NCBI RefSeq assembly: GCF_027596085.1
Contig: NC_072453.1
Span: 10,061,948 to 10,125,947, forward strand
Direction of reading: 5' to 3'
DNA from: Anoplopoma fimbria
Lineage: Eukaryota; Chordata; Actinopteri; Perciformes; Anoplopomatidae
Length of the DNA stretch: 64,000 nt
Below, piece after piece: positions 58,384 through 64,000 of this stretch. The translations under genes and the position numbers were made by a program. Numbering within the stretch: the stretch's first letter is position 1; the number at the start of each line of letters is the position of its first letter. The notes under the pieces are model-generated. The model had not been told where the DNA came from, did no database searches, and saw only the letters and a program-made list of their open reading frames with translations.

Positions 58384-59235
58384 AGCGGCTGTTGACTTTG
58401 TTCTCTTCACAAACTCACCAACAATGAGATCTGATGTGTTTTTTTTAAAACTTCTTCAAACCTGAACTGTGATCGGAGGAACATTTCACCGCTTTGTTGG
58501 GATATTTAAAGAAAAACAAGCAGCAAAGATCATGAACTTCATTCTTCCCGACAAATTTCAGGGTTCAGACAAGAATGTCTAAATGTGTCAAAGCATTTGT
58601 TACTGTGTATCAAATACAACCTGTAATATGAGCGATGCCAAATGGTCATTAAATTTGACTTAACAAGGAAATGTGACATTTATTGAACATTAGTTTATTC
58701 ACTTCGAGTTCCAGTAAACATACTTCTTTCACACCAAACTGTAAAAAACATTTATTTATGGAGCTGTCTTTGTTCTCGGAAGCATTGTCATGTTGAAACA
58801 GTAAAGGGATGTAGCCCCGCCCTAAATCATACCCTGCTTTATGGTCTATTTGACTCTAAATGGACCATAATTTACTAAATGAACATCATGCTGTATTGAA
58901 GAAGACTTGAAACTAGAGATTGAGACCATAAACTCATGTTTACAATGTTTACTGAGGGAATAAATCAAGAGAGAAGTAGAGTCATTTTCTCATAGACTTC
59001 TATACAACCAGAGGAGTCGCCCCCTGATGGACAGTAGAGAGAATGCAGATTTAAGACATGAAGCATTGACTTCACTTTGCAGAAGTTTGTCGCCTCATTG
59101 GAACAAACCATGAAAAACAGCCTCAGTGGGATCTCCTCATCCTGTATAAACCAAATAATTTATAAAACGTGTACCAAGTTTTACATTTTCTCCATAATCT
59201 ACTTTAACAGTCATGTAGTCCGTCCTCCGCCGGTG
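58384..59235. other. hid1/otopetrin shared 3' interval
   Basis: The gap between the two convergent stop codons is 852 bases. It contains the 3' UTRs of both genes and a partial 490-bp-family copy. No other gene. Confidence 0.7.
58809..59096 (+). repeat. Interspersed 490-bp family, copy 6 (partial)
   Basis: From 'gatgtagccccgccctaaat' to near 'gcagaagtttgtcgcctcat'. It lies in the 3' UTR interval of hid1 and otopetrin. The 5' third of the element is missing. Confidence 0.86.
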
Positions 59236-62200
59236 TCACGCAGAGATGAGCAGCTCCATTAGCGCTCCCACTGAGTGCATCCTGTAGAAAACGCTGAGCG
59301 GCTGACCCAAGTTCACCAGAACGAACCAGGCCGAGAAGCCGAAAAACTGTTTCCCGAGGCCGTTCTCGAACTGCGGGTGGACTCCGAACGCAGGGATGAC
59401 CCACAGCTGCAAGAGGAGGGGACACGGGCGTATTATGAATGCAGAAAGAAGCTTTTATTGCTGCATAAATCAGATGATAAACACAGGATATTACCATAAT
59501 GTTAGACAGGATGAGGAAAGAACAGATTTCTTGTGTCGCTCTTTTGGTCCAGGGGTTTTTCCCATCATGCTCTTTGGCAGCAGTTGGTGTGTTCCCATCC
59601 AGGAGTGAAATATCAGTCTTCCTCTCTTCTTCTATTGGCACTGCAACCTTTTTCTTTAGCTGTGGAGCAGTTTATGATTTTTAATGACTGACTCCAGTTT
59701 ACAGAACACTAACATGACATTCAGGTACCTTGAATATCCTGCTCCGCTGCCTCTCTTTCTTCTTGGTGAGCAGGTTCGGGTGTCGGTGGAGGCCCTCGAT
59801 GATGAAGATGTTCTGGAGGATGAGCTCCAGGAGGCTGAGGAGGGAGTAGGACAGGTCAAGGTCGCCCAAGGGCCCACCGGTCCCAACCGCCAGGGCCGCC
59901 ACCAGGGAGAAGTACGACAGGGCGAGCTGGCCCAGCGCCGCCGCCACCAGCAGCGTCACGTCCAGGCTACGAGTCGGGTTGTGCCCTTCCTCGTTCGCCC
60001 TCCTCTCCAACCTGTGGACCAGCATCCCCACCAGCGAGCACAAGGACATGATGGGCATGACGGCCAAGTGGTAGCCATAGAAGATGAGGAAGGCAGTGAG
60101 GCGAAGCCGCCGCTGGCTCACCCAGACCTGGTAGAGGATGAAGACGACCACGCCCGCCGCGAGCACCAGGGCGCCAAACACGAGGCCGAACACGACGCCG
60201 CCCTGGTACACCACGCGGAGGGTGAGCTTCTGGGTGGAGTGGTGCTGGTGAGCCGGACTCATCCCGCGGCCCACGTTCTTCCACATCACGTAGACCATGC
60301 AGCCGGCCATCAGGTAGAACTCCATGTTGAAGGGGTAGAGGATCTCGAAGCCTTTCCTGAAGGTGAGGCAGGCTGCACTCGCACTGCACTGACAGAAGGT
60401 CGAGTTCATGAAACCTGGAGGCGGGAAAATAAATAAACTAACATATATCACAGTGAAACTTCCCCAGTTGATTACTTACTTTAAGACAATTCTTTTTTGT
60501 ATTACAAGTTTTCTAAAAATGTTGTGTTTAAATATGCAAATTAGGCATTATCTTATCAAATATGTGCAAATGTTCATGTTTCATTGAAACATTGAACATT
60601 AATCTGACTTAGATAAATCCAGGTTCAACAATATTGTTTCATTTCATTGACATATTAGAGTCAAAGGTTTTTACAGAGGGAATCTCTTTATATCAATCCA
60701 TAAAAAGAAAATACTGTCAATAGCCAATTTTCTCCATGTTTTTAGAAATATAATGTTGTATAAATCAGGATATGAATGAAATATGAACAGACCCCTCTGT
60801 ACAAACCTTCAGAATATAGATAGGAATGAAACTCTAAAGTGTGGTGTATGTAAGAGCTACTGAAGTGGAGATTTCTGGATCAGAGTCTGAGAAAAAACTA
60901 ATTTAGAGAAACGGCCTTTAAAGATGTGTTTTGTAAAATGACATACATTTAGAAGACACTACAGGTGAATAGGGTAACAAAAATAACTAATAGATATCAT
61001 TATGAAACTTCACCAGTTGATTACTGACACTAAGGCAATTCTTTTTTGTATCACAAGTTTTCTGAAGTGTTATGTTTAAACTTTTGGTGAATTTAGGAGA
61101 AATCTACAGACGCAAATAGACAAAGAAGTAAAATAAACGTTTTCTTTCCATGTGTTATGGAAGAAAAGAAGACCAAGATCTCTAAATAGATCAGTGGATA
61201 AATAACAAAGTTTTTTCCTGTAGTATATTTACAGTACAAGGCATAGGTTGTATTTATACCTGTGAAGTTTAAGTACCTGCTACATCAGAGTTTTCTGCTT
61301 CAGATGAGTTTGTGTTGCTGAAGTCGAGCCCGTCTTCACTTTCTAACTCGATCTCCTCGTGGATGGTGTCCTCCGTCACCGCGTTCAGCCACAGCAGCAG
61401 GTCGGCCGAGAGGATCAGCATCAGACCGGACCTGCAGCACAAATATATAAACACGAGAAACAACAAATACTACAATAAGAATCAGCTGAAGCTATAGATG
61501 ACAATTAATTAATATGTGGAAAATGTATAAAAGATATGTAAGATGCACCTGGTGATTATCTTGTGTCTGTGGATGCAGTCTTTGGAGTGAGCCCACAGCA
61601 AATACGTCTGCAGAAGAATAAACAGCTATTCAGTCATTTGAATAAACACAAAGAGTATGCATTTAAAGATTCATATATTTTATAATGCACTGTCAAAATG
61701 CTGCAGAAAAAAAGGTTGAACTTAAGTGTGAGGGAGCCTAAACCTGTTAGAGTCAAAGGCTTTTTTTGTTTATGCAAAGTGCTGATTTTATATCTAATAA
61801 CCTTTTATATATAACTCATCTACCAGCTCTCACATTAGTAAGTAATAGTTTTCATAAAGTAAAGTTTATTCCAGCTGTCTGTCCCTTAATTTTGCACTTT
61901 TTATTGAATTTTTACGCATGAAATTCAACTTTTTGTTGAGCCTATTCCACTCACTGATGAAGACCATGAGATGAGTTGAAACCTCTGGTAAGTCTGTTAT
62001 TTTGTTACACAGATCTGGGTTTTAGTTTACGGGTAGATTGTAGAGATTATGGGGTTATTAAGGTATTTTTAAGATTATTGGACGTTTGTTTGTTTGTGAT
62101 TTGAGTTTGGAAGCTTTTATTCTTCTAGATAATTTAACGTCCAATGAATGTACTGAAATTTTAAAAAAAAATTGTCTTTTTCTTTTTGTGTTAATCAAAG

Positions 62201-63197
62201 TACATCTAAAATGATAATGCCCTGTTTATTTTGAGACTACTATTACATGATAGTCAGGTGACCAGTTATGGTTCTTTGTGTTAGGAAAATTCTAGCTATT
62301 GTTGTTATTCTACTAATCATAAACAAATCAGAAGCATGCTTCTCTTAAAAAAAAAATGTTCTCGAGATTTTTTTCTTAAAATATACGTTTTGTAAATTAT
62401 TTACCAAGACTTACCTTTAATATTTCACAATAAATTACTTTATTACAACTGATTTTTCACCAGACGAGAATACGCTTGATAAAGTCTGTGACTTCACAAG
62501 GGTTAAAGTTTCATCAAATGTAGCTCAACATCTTTCTTTCTTCTCTTTTCTTTGCTCTTGTTCCAGCACCTCTTGTAGAACCTGTAGAACATAAATCTTT
62601 TTACCTGCAGCGCGAGAAAAGGTGCCTCTATGAACGGAGAGATCACTTTAGCAGCAGGTTTACACTCCCTCATGTTGATCAAATACCCAACCCTGAAGAA
62701 ACACAGCAGCAGACTGAACGCTGCAAACAGCATGAGGACGACTGGAGAGCAGGAGAGGGAATAAATCAATATATCAGAACACTGAAGCAAATAAATATCG
62801 TATATTTAGTCAGAAAACACTGGAGCTCACCGGTGACAGTGATCCCCCCGGCGTGGTGGTCTTTATGCGGGCAGATGCCGGGCTGCTTCCTGGCCCAGAG
62901 CAGGTACCACAGCATCCAGACCAGACTGACCCCCATCAGCAGCAGCATGAAGACCTGGGGCTCCTGGTGCTTCAGGCCCTTGGGGTTGAAAGCCTGCCCG
63001 GCCACCAGCGCCGTTCCCAGCAGCACCATGTTCAGACCCAGCAGACCGGAGATCAGACGCCTTCCACTAGGGGCCCAAACCGGCACCTGATTTAGCTCCT
63101 GGTCCTGGATCTGGTGGTCTGAGCTCTGAACTGGTTCAGCACTTCCAGGTGTCCCCCAGGAGGAATCTGCCTCTGTGGCTCCAAGATCTGAATTCAT
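59236..63197 (-). CDS. Otopetrin proton channel (OTOP2/OTOP3-like)
   Basis: Otopetrins are 12-helix proton-selective channels working as dimers. Exons 62831-63197, 62605-62741, 61549-61607, 61277-61431, 59729-60414, 59495-59653 and 59236-59406 join in frame to 577 residues (human OTOP2/3 about 560-600). Start at ATG 63197. A soluble Glu/Gln/Ser-rich N-terminus is followed by paired helices in exon 1, more in exons 2-4, a Glu/Asp/Ser/Asn-rich loop (residues about 210-238), then six or more helices in the 686-nt exon 5. Exons 6-7 hold the last helices, including the NLGQPLSVFYRMHS block typical of otopetrin ends. Neighbourhood with hid1 points to OTOP2/OTOP3 rather than OTOP1; I cannot decide between them. 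A Lys/Arg-rich cytosolic loop (KKKERQRSR) spans the exon 5-6 junction. Confidence 0.92.
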
Positions 63198-64000
63198 TTT
63201 CACCTCTTGTCCTTCTCCTAAAAATCTTTAAATCCTCCTTCTTCTCTTTCTCATTTCCATTCAGTCTGCAGGGTTTTCTCTGGTGCTTTATGTGAAGACC
63301 TGCAGCTCAACACGTGAAGGATTGAAATGTTCAAGGAAGTCTTCTGATCCGCCTCCACACACCTGCACAGGTGTGGTCATGATCCAGCACATTAATAACG
63401 ACACACCTTTTCACAGGAAAACCAACAGGTATCATGTTTGCTTTCCATGTTGACCTTTGTTTCACCTGCTGCTGCCAGACGAACAAAGTTTGATTATTAT
63501 GGCAGGGATAGTGCACATTTATAAAAACATCACTGTAAATGTTCCAGCATTAGCAAAGAGGCTTCTTTTCATCTGTTGTACCTGGACAGATGTTACAAAG
63601 TCGCTCTAAAAACAAGAATATAAGATTAAAATTACAAAGTTATTCATTATTTATCATTCACAAGCATGCAGGGAAACAATAATAAAAGGAAAGAGAATAT
63701 TAATACAAGTAGAAACATTAGTCAGTACACCCTTTTACGACATTGTAAAGTACTATTAAGACATGAAACACCGAGGCTCATAAAACAACACATGCAAGGC
63801 AAATAAATGAGGGATCTTATAAAAACAAAGCATGCAGAGTATGTAAAATATATGAATCCGTCTGAAACAACAGATAAAATACTTTGTTTCATGCAGTTCT
63901 GGCAACCACAGTAATTTCCCTTTGAGTTGAACTTTGTAATAATGTGCCGAAATATATATCATACAGTTGTGCTGTTTTTTTTACTGAGAAAGACTGTAAT
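63198..64000. other. Otopetrin 5' flank and window end
   Basis: The first 50-100 bases upstream of the otopetrin ATG are probably 5' UTR. The rest is AT-rich with no exon or repeat that I can support. Confidence 0.5.

Noticed and set aside
59684..60436. 250-codon plus-strand open frame
   Set aside because: Shadow of the large otopetrin exon; His/Gln/Glu-rich antisense product with no family features.

Overview
The window is vertebrate nuclear DNA and almost certainly from a teleost fish. Genes are split by GT-AG introns, intergenic DNA is AT-rich, and there are many long microsatellites plus fish-type interspersed repeats. Gene content (single-exon UGT5-type glucuronosyltransferase, ENDOD1-like nuclease, tandem actinoporin-like genes, ramp2, plau, hid1, an otopetrin) suggests a spiny-rayed (percomorph) fish. 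The species cannot be named from the sequence alone. I assembled exons by hand from reading frames, GT-AG borders and intron phase. Every multi-exon model except the two orphan exons closes in frame from ATG to stop.

Layout. 0-7.8 kb: mostly repeat-rich intergenic DNA, with two orphan candidate exons (372-530 minus, 6174-6323 plus). 7.9-10.3 kb (+): ramp2, a single-pass receptor-activity-modifying protein. 14.3-19.6 kb (+): a type II C-type lectin receptor with a long coiled-coil neck. 20.5-22.1 kb (-): intronless ugt5-like gene, tail-to-tail with the lectin. 22.4-23.3 kb: a LINE ORF2 fossil and a tRNA-derived SINE. 25.1-27.5 kb (+): ENDOD1-like secreted nuclease. 29.1-32.3 kb (-): two tandem actinoporin-like genes of identical architecture. 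37.8-43.4 kb (-): urokinase-type plasminogen activator (plau), 11 coding exons. 46.2-58.4 kb (+): hid1, 19 coding exons. 59.2-63.2 kb (-): an otopetrin proton channel, tail-to-tail with hid1.

The genes do not form one pathway, as expected for a vertebrate locus. The lectin, the ENDOD1-like protein, the actinoporin-like pair and plau are all plausibly immune or secreted-effector genes. The hid1-otopetrin pair matches the human 17q25 neighbourhood (HID1 next to OTOP3/OTOP2), and RAMP2 is also on human 17q.

The most notable unexplained structure is repetitive. A roughly 21-bp degenerate tandem repeat (core GTCTCTTTGTRGT) occurs in both orientations at seven loci, mainly in plau and hid1 introns. 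At two loci it is preceded by the same non-tandem leader. A separate interspersed family of about 490 bp has six copies in 64 kb, one ending about 27 bp before the last exon of ramp2. In plau, the growth-factor domain lacks two cysteines that would normally pair with each other.
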